Below, one piece after another: positions 1-10,799 of a stretch of 64,000 nt of DNA. Under the pieces are notes generated by a model. The model searched no databases. It saw nothing but the letters and a program-made list of their open reading frames with translations, and was not told the origin of the DNA. Source of the stretch: [Phialemoniopsis] sp. UDSM-2020 (Eukaryota > Ascomycota > Sordariomycetes > Thyridiales > Thyridiaceae); contig JAEILZ010000004.1 in NCBI GenBank assembly GCA_018873225.1, positions 4,030,001 through 4,094,000 on the forward strand, written 5' to 3'. The position numbers and the translations under genes were made by a program. The stretch's first letter is position 1; the number at the start of each line of letters is the position of its first letter.

Positions 1-495
1 AACAGGAGCGGCGAAAATGCCGAGCAGGATGCGGTGGGCGTACCATTGCCCTGCTCCATGAGAGAAGGGTGCCCAGATCATGGGGATGATAGACAACACG
101 CAGGACACGATATAGACGCCTCTTCGGCCGTAGCTCATGGCTATCGGCTGCCACAGAAGGCAAGCCCAGCCCAAGAATAGGAACATGAGCCCCGTGCCCA
201 GGTTGAGGTTACTGACGGTCAGTCCCTGGGCGTCGGCGATGTCGCTCAGGCAAGAGTACTGAACTGCAGTCGCGATGCCGATAGCAAAGACGTACAGATA
301 GACCATGCCGACGGCCATCAGTTTGCGAGGGCGCGACCAGTTGAGAGGGTCCTCGGGGTCGGCGCTGGGGTGAGGCTGCAAGACAACATGGCCATGATGG
401 TGAGATCTTGCCTCAGCGGTGTTAGAGCCGAGCTCGTCGACGAGACGGATCGTGCCCGGCACGCCGCCGTGAGCATGAGCCTCCGCAGAAGCCAT
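1..495 (-). CDS. MFS transporter, N-terminal part (cut by window edge)
   Basis: This is the first 165 codons of a major facilitator superfamily transporter, open to the window edge. The ATG at 493-495 is followed by a polar, His-rich cytoplasmic tail (MASAEAHAHGG..). Next comes the DPEDPLNWSRPRK box that precedes TM1 in fungal DHA1-type drug/polyamine transporters. Three hydrophobic segments follow, with the loop 2-3 signature as YGRRGVY between TM2 and TM3. The family works by proton-coupled transport at the plasma membrane; the substrate cannot be read from this part. The neighbouring hydrolase and P450 may belong to the same pathway. The family call is firm, and only the C-terminal two thirds are missing. 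Confidence 0.85.
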   Translation of the reverse strand, partial: MASAEAHAHGGVPGTIRLVDELGSNTAEARSHHHGHVVLQPHPSADPEDPLNWSRPRKLMAVGMVYLYVFAIGIATAVQYSCLSDIADAQGLTVSNLNLGTGLMFLFLGWACLLWQPIAMSYGRRGVYIVSCVLSIIPMIWAPFSHGAGQWYAHRILLGIFAAPV

Positions 496-1382
496 TGGGA
501 GAATATTCAGACAATGTTGAAGAGTTCAAGACTTGCTTGTATAAGCAGCTTGTACTTGGCGGTGGGATCGAAAGGCGAAAGGGTTGGGCGACGATGATAG
601 TGGCGCGCTCCCCATCACATATATACTTTCGTCGAGTTTCAGGAAATGTTGCAGGAGGCAAGATTCATCCTCTTTTCAGCCCGGATGATGGGAACCGAAG
701 ATCACTCTGTTTAGTTTATCTTGCAATCATTGTTTGTGGGCCCACTGGAGTCGAGCCCAAGGATCCGGGATTCTTTACTGGAGCGAGAGGCTTGCAAGCC
801 TTACCTGGTAGAGTTATCTCTAACACGCATTCCGCCCCCAGTGCTTAGCTGATTCCCCGCAGGCCGTCCCCGCAGTGTCACGAATCAAGGCAATCTGTTC
901 CCCTAGCGTTCTCACGGTCCCAGCTTGGTTCCCTACCAAGTGGAGTCGTGATGTCAGCGCGGTATTTTGTCTCATTGGCCCACAGACCGCGACGGACGGC
1001 CAAGCATCCAACGCGGTCCCACCACCAGATTCTCGGGCTCAACCCCTCGGGGTAACTAGCTTCTTCCTCTATCGATCTCGTGATGAGGCAGATTTGAAAT
1101 GACAAACGATACTATTGCAGCTTATCTTATTTTGCTAAGTGTATCTATCGGGCGAGCGGGTTGGACCAAGCGCATGATGCTTCGGAAAAGGACTTCAGGG
1201 CCGACGGCGGAACTCTTACAAAGCCATCCCCTTTCTTTCCAACGATAAAGAATAGCTTCACAAGGGACTAAGCCTCTAATCTGAATCATCAAATCGTGTC
1301 GGCGTGGCAGACAATCTGGCCCATCTATCTCCCACACTATTCCGCCAAAACGGCAGGATCTTGTCCCGCGTATCTGCTCCTG
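496..1382. other. intergenic, divergent promoter region
   Basis: This gap lies between the divergent MFS and dimethylformamidase-like genes. I see no further gene. The short frames here have no family motif or splice support. It probably holds both promoters, though no clear TATA box stands out. Confidence 0.5.
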
Positions 1383-3669
1383 ATGGCGTCAACAATCTGT
1401 CCAGTCCCGAAGGACTATCCTGCTGAAATCATTGGTTATGCTGTCCCCTGGATAGCTAGTCCGGGTGACAAGGTTGATATCAAGGTAAGTCCTTCGAGGT
1501 CCGCGACTTATGAATGACATCTAGTTCGTCCGGTCTAACTGCTCGCAGGTTTCATCGACTAGCCTTCGTTACTCGCACCGTACAGTACGCTTAATACAGG
1601 GTTTGGATGTACCACACTCGCCAAGGGTATGCGTAGAAGAGGTTACCACGATACCAAAAGGGGACCTCGATGGGCGATTCCAGCAGGCCCATCCCGGATC
1701 TTACGGGGTAGTCCCGGGCCTGAACTTTACCACTGCTGAAGATGGCATTTCTATCTCATTCTTGTTTCAACCTTATCTCGTCAAGGCCGGGCATGACCAG
1801 ACTTTACTTTCGCTCGTGAGGAATAATGGCTGCTCCGGAGTCTCGATCGTCCTAGGGCAAGATGGATGTCTGAACATTCGTACGGGAGCCGGGCATGAAC
1901 TCATCGATAATCGAATCGACTACGAGATCGTCCCGAAACAATGGATCAAGATCTCTTTGATAATGTCACATACTACTGGCGAAGCGTCGATCGAACCAGT
2001 ACTGCATTTGGGCCAAAAGAGGGGACAATACCATACACAACAGATCCAATCTCCCAATCCCTTCTCAATGCCTGCCTCTGTCGATCTAATCATTGCTGCG
2101 TTCCGCCCAACGCCAGACCGGAAGGCATGCGACTTCTTCAACGGGCGTGTGGAGTCTGTGCGGGTATCTGCATGTGGCCCGTCCCACCAGCGGCTCCTTG
2201 TCGATCTCGACTTCTCGCTCAAGATCCCCACCGACGAGCTGGTCGACGTCTCTGGCAACGGACGGCACGGGCAATTGATCAACACTCCCACTCGAGCTGT
2301 CAGGGGGCATGACTGGGATGGCAGTGAGACCGACTGGACTAAGACCACTTATGGTTATGGGGCTATCCACTTTCACGAGGACGATCTCGACGATGCACGC
2401 TGGGATACAGATTTCACCATTGAGATTCCTCAAGATGCCCGGTCAGGCGCGTACGCAGTGGAAGTTCATAACACTGACGACCCTGCCGTGAGCGATAGCA
2501 TCGTCCTTTTTGTCCGCCCGAGACCAGACTCAACGGCCAAGCTCGCCTTGGTACTTTCCACGTTTACCTACACCGCATACGCCAATGAGCACATGTACGA
2601 CGAGAGCAAGTCATCGCAGCTCGCACTCATTGGTCAAGCAGATCCTCGCGCCGACTATGACTTCCAGCGGATGAAGCGCCGCAGTGACCTCGGCCTCTCA
2701 CTCTACGACGTACATCGTGATGGATCTGGCTCGGTGTTTTCGTCGACTAAACGGCCCGTGCTCAACGTGCGACCTGGTTTCCATCACTGGGCGTTCAATA
2801 GACCACGGGAGTTCAGCGCCGATCTACTCATGATCGGTTTTCTCGAGCAACTCGGCATCCCCTACGACGTGACGACAGATCACGATCTCCATGCTCAAGG
2901 CGTTCGGGCGGTCGAGCAGTACTCAACCATCATCACGGGAAGCCATCCCGAATATCCAACATTGCAATCTCTGAACGCGTACAGTGAGTTTGCTGCTCGT
3001 GGCGGTAACATCATGTACCTCGGCGGCAACGGCTTTTATTGGCTCTCAGTCCTGGACCCGGCGAACCCACACAGGCTCGAAGTCCGGCGCGGTGACCAAG
3101 GCGTGCGGACCTTCCAGCTGCCAGGCGGTGAGAGGCATCACAGTCTCAACGGCGCGCAGGGAGGCCTATGGCGATCCAGAGGTCGGGCGGCGAACTACCT
3201 CTTTGGTGTCGGCTGCTGCGGCGAGGGAGTTGGCCCGGGCGTCCCGTTCCGCCGGTCAGCCATCGCAGGGGACGACCGCTTTGCGTGGGTCTTCGACAGC
3301 ATCGGCGCAAACGAACTGATCGGGGAACACGGGTTTGGCGGTGGTGCGAGTGGTGACGAGATAGACAGGTATGACGTCGAGCACGGCAGCCCGGAGTCGG
3401 CGGTTGTGTTGGCGTCCAGCACTGGGCACCCCGACGGCTTCGGCCTCTTCCCCGAGGACATCGGCTTCCAGGAGCTGGCCGTGACGGGATCGCAGACGGA
3501 CAAGATCCGGAGCGACATTGTCCATTATGAGACGCCTGCTGGTGGACGCGTCTTTTCCGTTGGGAGCATGAACTGGTACTGCTCGCTGGGGTGGGACGGG
3601 TACGACAATAATGTGGCGAAACTCACCGAGAACGTGATTAGAAACTTTACAGGATCTCAAAGACCATAA
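1383..3669 (+). CDS. N,N-dimethylformamidase-like amidohydrolase (large-subunit type)
   Basis: Predicted 740 aa in two exons: 1383-1484 and 1549-3669, with a 64-nt intron starting GTAAGT. The join restores the family N-terminus (EIIGYAVPW..SPGDK..VSS..YSHRTVRLIQG). A LamG/concanavalin-like region occupies roughly residues 40-240. The C-terminal two thirds match the dimethylformamidase beta-subunit domain, a Rossmann/glutamine-amidotransferase-like fold (DLLMIGFLEQLGIPYDVTTD near 425, then a GGNIMYLGGNGFYW stretch). Characterised bacterial relatives hydrolyse N-substituted formamides with a mononuclear iron; I have not mapped its ligands. Start: the upstream in-frame GTG at 1296 is less likely than the ATG at 1383. 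Fungal homologues are uncharacterised, so the substrate is unknown. The gene is convergent with the P450, 92 bp apart. Confidence 0.85.
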
Positions 3670-3761
3670 CATTTGTATACATCAATGAGAACAGGTCAAA
3701 TCAGGAAGCAATTGAATTAGAAGTCTGGAAGATCTTCGTATTCATATCTGACAAAGAACCT

Positions 3762-5595
3762 CTACAGCGCTCGAAGTCTCGCATATGGTGCATCTGGTTG
3801 ACGAAAGATCTTTTCTGTAGCACTGGATGTTCGGAGGTCGTTTGGCAGCGGCAGGAATTCAAAGTTGAGAATCAGGTACACAATCATGATGCGGATCTTC
3901 ATCCTCGCCAATCTGTACCCTGTGAAATAATTAGTCGGCGTTATTTGAAGCGTGGCTTTGTTGCTAGATGATCCGATCTTACCAAGACAGCCCCTTGGTC
4001 CACCCCCGAAGGCGAGTTGCTGAAGAGCCTGCGCATTGAAGGTCTCCTTTCCTGCCTCTTCAACCAGCCATCTCTCAGGACGGAAGTTCTCAAGCTCAAT
4101 CTGGGCCCCATTCTGCATCGCACCGCGGTCCCCACGTTTGCGTCCGGCAGCTTGACTGCTGTTACTTCGCTTGGATTCATCTACGAGAGCAGGTTCGTGA
4201 TCTACATGTAGATTCATAAAGACGTCGGTATCCTTTGGTATCTGGTACTATGGTCAATATGCAAAACCACGATAGATATGCTCGAGAATACGTCACCCAT
4301 ACCTTGTACCCGAGAATCTCAACGTCCACCAGGCTTCGACGAACAAGGCCTTTGGCTGCACCAGCTAGACGAAGAGTCTCCTCGCATGCTCCATCTAGAT
4401 ATGGCAGATTGGCTTGGAGAATTTTGTTCGCCAGGAGAGCTTTTTCTGAGAATGCTCCTTGAAGAACAGATCGGAGCTTGGTCTGGACATCGGGGTTGGC
4501 TTCCATGAATTTGCAGAACCATGCGAGGACTTTTGCAGTTGCGTCATTCCCCTAGCATTGATCAGTCAGCAGTAGAAAATAAAGTTGAAAGAGACTTACC
4601 GCCAGAACCATGACGAACAGCATCTCGTCCAGTGCCTTGTCCTGGACGAGATCTTTGCACTTCGTTCCCCCAAGAGCTTTGTGTCTCAGGTAGGAATCGA
4701 GCATGCATGTATCATTGTCATCGGTCTCCATGTTATCCTGTTGTTCGAGGTGACGGACTGTTCTTCGAAATGAACGACCAACTGCGGCATGGAAGTTCCT
4801 TCGACAAGAGCGGTATCGAGAAGTCCAGGTTTCCAGCTTCTGTGCCCACTTAGGCGAGGCGGCACCAAAGTTCTTTGAAATAGTCCCATTGATGTACACC
4901 ATTTCGTCCATGATAGTTGCTCCAAGTGGCGGGTCATTTGGAGAATTGCCTCCGCTAGCAATGCTTCTGATCTGAGACTTCAGCATGCCCAAGTCCTCGC
5001 CCACGGCAGTCTTCCAAAGAACATCCAAGCCAGCGAACTTGAGATCTTCAAGTGTTCGAACGGGCTCCTCTGTGCTAGATGCCCTGAGTCGCCAAAGTTC
5101 GACCAAGTCCAGCGCCGTTGTTCGTATGGAGGGCGCGGCATATTTTTGTAGGGACGAAGGCTTGAGGGTGGCGGCCCACTGTCTCTTCTGCTCCCTCATC
5201 TCCGTCGTACTGTACTTCGACGTAACCGAATCAGGAAACATGGCACCAAACACGTCGAGGGTGTTCGGCGACTTCTCAAACTCCGCGGCCCTTCGGAGAA
5301 GAATATCATCGATTTCCCGAGGATCGTCCAGGATCACCATTGGCTTGCCCATGAACCTGGGGAAGAGCAGTTGCGCTATTGGAACGCCCAACTTGCGCAC
5401 AGTTGTAGCTAACAGCGGCTGAGACAGTTCATCCTTCATGATAGCTATCAAGTCTGGAAGGTCGCCAGTAATGCGCGTAGCAGAGTCCTTGTTGTACGGG
5501 ATTCCCGGGTACGGTCGAGGATAGAGCTTGCTCTTGAACAATATGAGTGCAATGGCCGCCCCGATCACCAGGGTTAACGCAAGAATGGCGGCCAT
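3762..5595 (-). CDS. cytochrome P450 monooxygenase
   Basis: About 553 aa in four exons (4600-5595, 4303-4551, 3983-4241, 3762-3919), all joins phase-consistent. The frame is also open upstream to an ATG at 5673. I prefer the ATG at 5595 because it starts a typical ER anchor (MAAILALTLVIGAAIALIL) followed by a Pro-rich hinge (YPRPYPGIPYN). The first join creates the I-helix oxygen-activation motif AGNDAT. ExxR is EETLR and the haem-binding loop is FGGGPRGCLG, with Cys as the iron ligand. All catalytic motifs are intact. The last intron (63 nt) is in frame and lacks a stop, so an automated call could retain it. The substrate is unknown; convergence with the amidohydrolase suggests, but does not show, a shared pathway. 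Confidence 0.9.
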
Positions 5596-6895
5596 CTTGA
5601 TATTGAAGAAAGTCTTGAAACAGAAGCGACAGTTCAGTCGCACAGCATTGAGAATTGGAATGAAACAATTCAATTTTCCTAGGGTACGTCAGCAGCATCT
5701 GGAGCCTTTATCTATCAATTGATCAGAAGGATCCGATCCTATGCGCTGACAGCTGGACAAGGGAAATGCCTCCACTTACTTAATTGGGCTCCAACATTCT
5801 TAGAACCCCTGCTCATCGAGATGTCCCTAGGAGAATGTACCCAAAATAGTGCAAGTAAAATGACGTGCGAATTCAGGTTTGTCAGCGTTTGCTTCATTAG
5901 CTGTGCCTTCTCTAATATTCCCAGGCCTTCCTTCTCTCGACCCCATCCGCGAGCAACGTGCTGGTCAATGAGAATTGAGGTTAAAGAAAACCGAAGCCAA
6001 GCAGAAGCTCGTAATCAGATACAGCACCCCGATGAATTCAATGGCAGACATGCCAGGCGAATCGTGCCAGAGACTGGAACAAGACGTCTTACTGGAGCCG
6101 CGGCTTGAAGTATGGGACATTCGAGGAAATTGAGACCCATACAAGCATACTGCACTGTACAATTGCCTTCATGTCCAAAGAACAGCACAAAACACAATAC
6201 CTCAGCCACGATCGCAGGTTTCAGTCTTGGAGTCTAGGAGTTGGGTTGATCAATGGCTAAACAGAAATAAGCTAAGTCTGCGGATCAAGCGATGTAAGTG
6301 TTTGGCATATACGCCTTGCCTGGCACTGTTTTACCTTCTCTGCGTTGCAGTGTACTTTCGCTTGACTGGTGATGTTATTAGAGGGAATTAACACCCTCAA
6401 CTAAGCGTGCTATTTCGACGTCTGTCTACACAAGATTAGTGCCAAATGAAATGTGCTCCATGGTTTCCGCAACCCCTCTCAGATATCATATGATTGCGCA
6501 CACCACATGTAGGGTTTTGTTGCGCCACCATCACCCGAGCTCGGTGTACCACCCTATCACAAATAAGTAGCCTTGAACCTGACCGAGACAGAAGAAGGAT
6601 AAAGTTAGTGCTAGACAAAGAAATGATCTGATTGACATTTTCATAGCCGAAGGCACCACCACTCCATCCGCGGCACCAATACCGGCCGTTGATATGATCC
6701 AGGTCACGAGAAAGCCGAGCAGGAGAGCATGATGCCGACTGGGTCGATTTTGGCCGGCACATGAGTACCATACATATAACACTACCGCCCTGAAAACGGA
6801 AGCATTGCTCACATTCCACTCCCCATTGCACGTACGACACCAATAAACGTTATTACTTACAAAAAGAAACGATAGTCATCTTCGATTAACACAAA
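5596..6895. other. long intergenic region
   Basis: About 1.3 kb upstream of both the P450 (minus) and the small plus-strand gene. Minus-strand frames near 5965-6060 and 6531-6812 encode hydrophobic stretches, the latter including LLLGFLVTWIISTAGIG. These could be remnants of a membrane-protein gene, but no domain or splice pattern supports a call. Confidence 0.4.
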
Positions 6896-7558
6896 ATGAG
6901 CATCAGCAGTACCCCAGAGCAACTCTACCATACCATCCTCACGGTGATCGATTACCACGAGGACCCCTCGGGCGCGAAACGCACCGTCTACCCCCTCGGC
7001 TCGCACGGAACTCTCGAGTCTGCCAAGGCTTTCGCCGCCACGGCTCTCAAGCAGCTCAAGTACGAAGAGTCCGACTTTTCCGAGTACGCGCAGCGCAATC
7101 CATCCTCAGAGAACGGGTGGACTCACGGCGACGGCGTCCTCGTGTATGCACGAGCACCGGCGGGTCAGGTCTTCCTCGTCGGCATCGACACGACCGAGAA
7201 CAACGAGTCAATTCCTGCCGGCCCCGACGGCGCCGTCGTGCTCGACCCCGTGGGGTCCTTCCTGCACTACGTGTTGCAGACGACGATTGATTACAATCTT
7301 GACCGCACGGGCGCGGTGCAGTCGACCGAGATCGAGGGGACGTACCTCCACCGCAAGGATGCGCTTGCGGCGGCGCAGAAGTGTCTAGACTCGAAGGAGT
7401 TTGTTGAGTACGACGTGCGCGAGAGCGAGGCGATGGCCGGTCAGTGGCCGTATGGTGAGGATGTGGTGGTGCATGCTGTCGCGGAGACGGGACAAAACTG
7501 CTCTGTGGCTGTGAGGACTGTTCCTGGAGCACATGCGAAGCACAGCAAACGGGGTTAA
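6896..7558 (+). CDS. hypothetical protein with an internally duplicated domain
   Basis: A single-exon frame of 220 aa that I do not recognise. It is built from two copies of about 95 residues. The first runs from LYHTILTVIDYHED to VFLVGIDT (residues about 10-102) and the second from LHYVLQTTIDYNLDRTG to CSVAVRTVP (about 122-211). Each copy has the same order: a hydrophobic strand ending in IDY, a TG/SG-A turn, a helix (SAKAFAATALKQL versus DALAAAQKCL), an acidic EY segment, a W..G-DV/GV element and an A-x-G-Q turn. There is no signal peptide or membrane segment. The base composition and codon use of the frame look like a normal gene. The plus-strand ATG sits in a good context (AACACAAAATGAG). 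A cytosolic binding or structural role is possible; no function is claimed. Confidence 0.7.
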   Translation: MSISSTPEQLYHTILTVIDYHEDPSGAKRTVYPLGSHGTLESAKAFAATALKQLKYEESDFSEYAQRNPSSENGWTHGDGVLVYARAPAGQVFLVGIDTTENNESIPAGPDGAVVLDPVGSFLHYVLQTTIDYNLDRTGAVQSTEIEGTYLHRKDALAAAQKCLDSKEFVEYDVRESEAMAGQWPYGEDVVVHAVAETGQNCSVAVRTVPGAHAKHSKRG

Positions 7559-7727
7559 CCTTTGGGGCGTCAGGACGCTTGGGCATAATTTGATTTGTAT
7601 CGGTATTTTCTCAGTCAACAAGATTGATGCTTCGGCACGTGCTTGCTGGTAACATCTGAGCCGCTCACTCGTGAGGTCCTTAGAATTGGCATAGTTGACC
7701 TGGGTCAATGCGGCGCTCAAGCCCTAC

Positions 7728-10000
7728 TCATCCTGGAGCAGGATCATATTGCGGCGTCCATATTCCGCTTTGTAGAAAGTTCGAAGATAAGTCGTCGAGC
7801 TGGAATTGCTCCAGATCCTCCAGTCCCATGAACACTGAACCAAGAGAGTCATTGGAGGTCATCACTGCCTGTTCGTTGGGCTTGTGCTCCCCCAAAGGGT
7901 GTGCAAAGTGCGTCGTGAGGTTTATCTTGGCGTCGGGCCCGGCCTCACTGCTCAAGTCTGACGTTCGGGGTGGCTGTACTATGTCTGGATCAAGCAGATC
8001 CCAGAACAGAGACCTTTTGAAGCTGACAGTCCTGGTCCTGGTGCTTGTAGTCTCGCGTTGTTGCCTTGCAAGCGCTTGGAGCTCTTGAAGAATATCGTGC
8101 TTTGCAAGTCGTTAGCTACATCAATGCAGACCCTGGAAGAGTGCAAATGCTTACCTTTTGTGCGATATGTGGCCACATCCGGCCCATGCGGCCCAGAAAC
8201 CGATCCGCTCTTTCTAGGTTGTCCCGTGCTCGCTGTGCTACCTTTTGGTCTCTCGCAAATTGAAAGAGCCATGGTATGGTGGCCGTTGCGGCAACCATGT
8301 CACCGATTACGGGATCATGCAGCTCAAAAAGGTGATCCTCGCACATCTGGAGCAGCCGGAAAACCCAGCCTGAGTGGAAGAGAGCCAAGTCAACCGTCTG
8401 CTGTAGGAAATAACGTGACTGGGGCACACCGTCCTTTGTGCGTAGCACGACAAGGTGCAGGAACGGGTGATTGACGATGGCGGGTGTGGCATGACAGGCA
8501 ATCTGCATCGTAATCCATGGGTTCCAATACTCTCTCTGCTCGAGCACTTCGGCAGCTGTGCGTTTGGGGAATGCCACACTGCGTAAGAGGTGGCACTCAG
8601 GAGTCTCGGCGTCTATCTCGAGGAATTCATTGCTAATCATACTGTGCATGGAGTCTGGTGCCCACGCCTTTTGGATGCGACCCATCCTCGTCCGGTGAAG
8701 GTAAAACTTGAGTCTGGCCCACGCTGAGAGTGTCTTCATCGAGTAAACAGCGACGCCTAGGTCCTGGACCACATCGTCTGAGCTGACAAAGTCTGGAGTG
8801 TCGCTGTCGTCATTTGCAGGCGCAATGGAGGGCGGCAGTGGTGCGCTTGCGAAATATGCAGGAGATGCTCCGTCTTGGATTGCCGATTGCGGTGAAGAGA
8901 GCAAGGTCTCAAGGATCATGATACTCCAGCGCGCTCTGCTTGAAGCATCGTGATCAGTTGGGTTTGAGCTGTAGTAAGATCTTGTCCGGAGTGCATCTAG
9001 CCGAGACGCGGATCCGATGGCCATCCACGCGCGGGCAGGCTGTTGCACTTCACAGTGAATCAGTGCACCGATACTTTGATAACGCTGCTGATGGCACACT
9101 TACACTGGATATGTCTCAGAGCGAGCAAGCATAGACATTGTGCAAGCTCTATTTTTGGAGTTCCTTGCGATGCAAATCTAGTTGCAACTTCCTCCGCGGT
9201 CCGGGCGTAGAAATCGCCAGCATCGGACTCGATATCGCGATAGAAAGCATGAGAGGAAAAGGTCAAGCTCAGTGCCAGGAAGCTTCGCAATAGGTACTGG
9301 GGCGCCCGAGCAAGATTGGCTTGCAAGTCTTCAATATCAAAGAGAGGCAGAGGTTGTAGGTGGATGAGATCCTTGTAGACCTGGACGAAATGTTGCAGCA
9401 CTTCGAGCGGTGGGTTGGGACTTGAGGTTGTGAAGACGCTTTGATCTTTGATGGGCCGCATCCGAGCAGAAGCTTTTATCGATGTATTTGAACTATTGCC
9501 AAGTATTGAAAACTCCTTGTTTTGTGACGTCTCTGCTTGACTGTGAGGCGAGTTCCTGGCAAGGGTTAGCATGGGGGCAAAACTGGAGAAGGTGGAGGGA
9601 GGCTTACTGTAGAAGGCCATACAGATCATTGACTTGTGTTTCGAGCCTGCGAAAACGCTCGGTAGTTGCTTTGCTGTTTCCAGCACGGATCAGTCAGTGC
9701 ACTGGGCTAGGGCTGAATGTTGAAGCATTGAACTTACGATCTGAGGCCAGACTTGCCAACGCTGTCACCCCTGACACGCTCTCGGGGAAGATACGAGCAT
9801 GAAATCTTGAGACGGCTGCAGAAAGAGCAAATTGGCCGCTCTCCAGTACACTTGGTCTTTTTCCTACTGTAGCAGGAACCGACTGGTTAGCTGGGGCCAT
9901 CTGAACCGAGTCGCGTGGCGCGGGGCTGGGACATGGAGATGACTTGCCGGCACGGCTCACAGGCTTGGCGCGTCCGCGGCTCGGAGGATGGCGGGGGCAT
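7728..10000 (-). CDS. Zn2Cys6 transcription factor with fungal-specific TF domain
   Basis: About 654 aa in six exons: 9948-10000, 9738-9866, 9608-9673, 9104-9555, 8155-9047 and 7728-8099. The zinc cluster is split by the first intron. Exon 1 ends in ACEPC, and exon 2 continues with KKTKCTGERPICSFCSRLKISC, giving C-X2-C-X6-C-X6-C-X2-C-X6-C. This spacing is only restored with a GC donor (GCAAGT) and the TACAG acceptor. A linker coiled coil follows (RFRRLETQVNDLYGLL). The middle homology region contains CLLALRHIQ and QPARAWMAIGSASRLD, then an acidic C-terminus. Such proteins are nuclear and bind CGG half-sites. Its divergent partner is the FAD oxidase at 10800, which makes that gene a candidate target. 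Confidence 0.85.
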
Positions 10001-10799
10001 CGCAGTGAGCAGGAATAAGAGACTCAGTTGATCGAAACACTGTCAGTCCTGTGATGCACGGACAGTGGATGGGGACGGCTTCTCCGAAGGAGACCGGAAG
10101 GCGGAAGTTGAAGGTTGGGCGGTCCGCGCTTAGGTACTGGGATAACCCCTCTCTGATCGTGAGATTGGTTCTTTTGAATACTGACCAATTATCAATTGAG
10201 TTACATCTAGGAGGAAACCCACCGACTCATCTGTCAGCAACTTGATTCCACGAGACTCACTGTCGACAAAACGTCAAGCTTTAGCGGTGTTGATGTCTAA
10301 AAGTGGGCCCGGAAGAAGCAGAAGTTTTGGCTTTCTCGCTAGTAGGAAATCTGGAACTCACACTTTTCCAGCCAATCATCGCTCCACCTTCTTAGCTTTT
10401 CAAGCCCTTGACAACTGGTTTTTTGGGGAACACTGCTACCAAAAGAGCCAAAACAAAGAGTGGAAGATCCGCTGAGCCGGTCACGTGGCAGGTTCTCGCT
10501 CCATCATCAGACCACCTCCTCAAACGAACCTGATCAGGGTCCCGGCAACGAGAGCTCTTCTCTTCTCGAGGATGGGAATACTGACTGGTCTGTTCCGTGA
10601 CATTGCTGCCATCAGTATATCATCCCTTTCCGTCTCCAAGACCTCCGGCAGACCAGTATACGGCCCACTCTTTGCCCGATCAATATTGTAACAACACCCC
10701 TGAATCTTGTCTCTACTCGGTTTTGCATGCCATTCACAAAGCATCAAGGGCTTAAATTCGGACAAAACAGATACGTTCCCTTCCAGTAATCTTTTCACG
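10001..10799. promoter_or_regulatory. divergent promoter between the Zn2Cys6 regulator and the FAD oxidase
   Basis: The 800-bp region is shared by two genes transcribed away from each other. It includes a CGG-N15-CCG inverted arrangement at 10076-10096, listed separately. No other gene is seen. Shared control is inferred from the arrangement. Confidence 0.45.
10076..10096. promoter_or_regulatory. candidate Zn2Cys6 binding site, CGG-N15-CCG
   Basis: CGG at 10076-10078 and CCG at 10094-10096 form inverted CGG half-sites. The spacer has its own short palindrome (TCTCCGAAGGAGA). This is the usual layout for zinc-cluster dimers and lies close to the regulator's own start. Such sites also occur by chance, so this is tentative. 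Confidence 0.25.
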
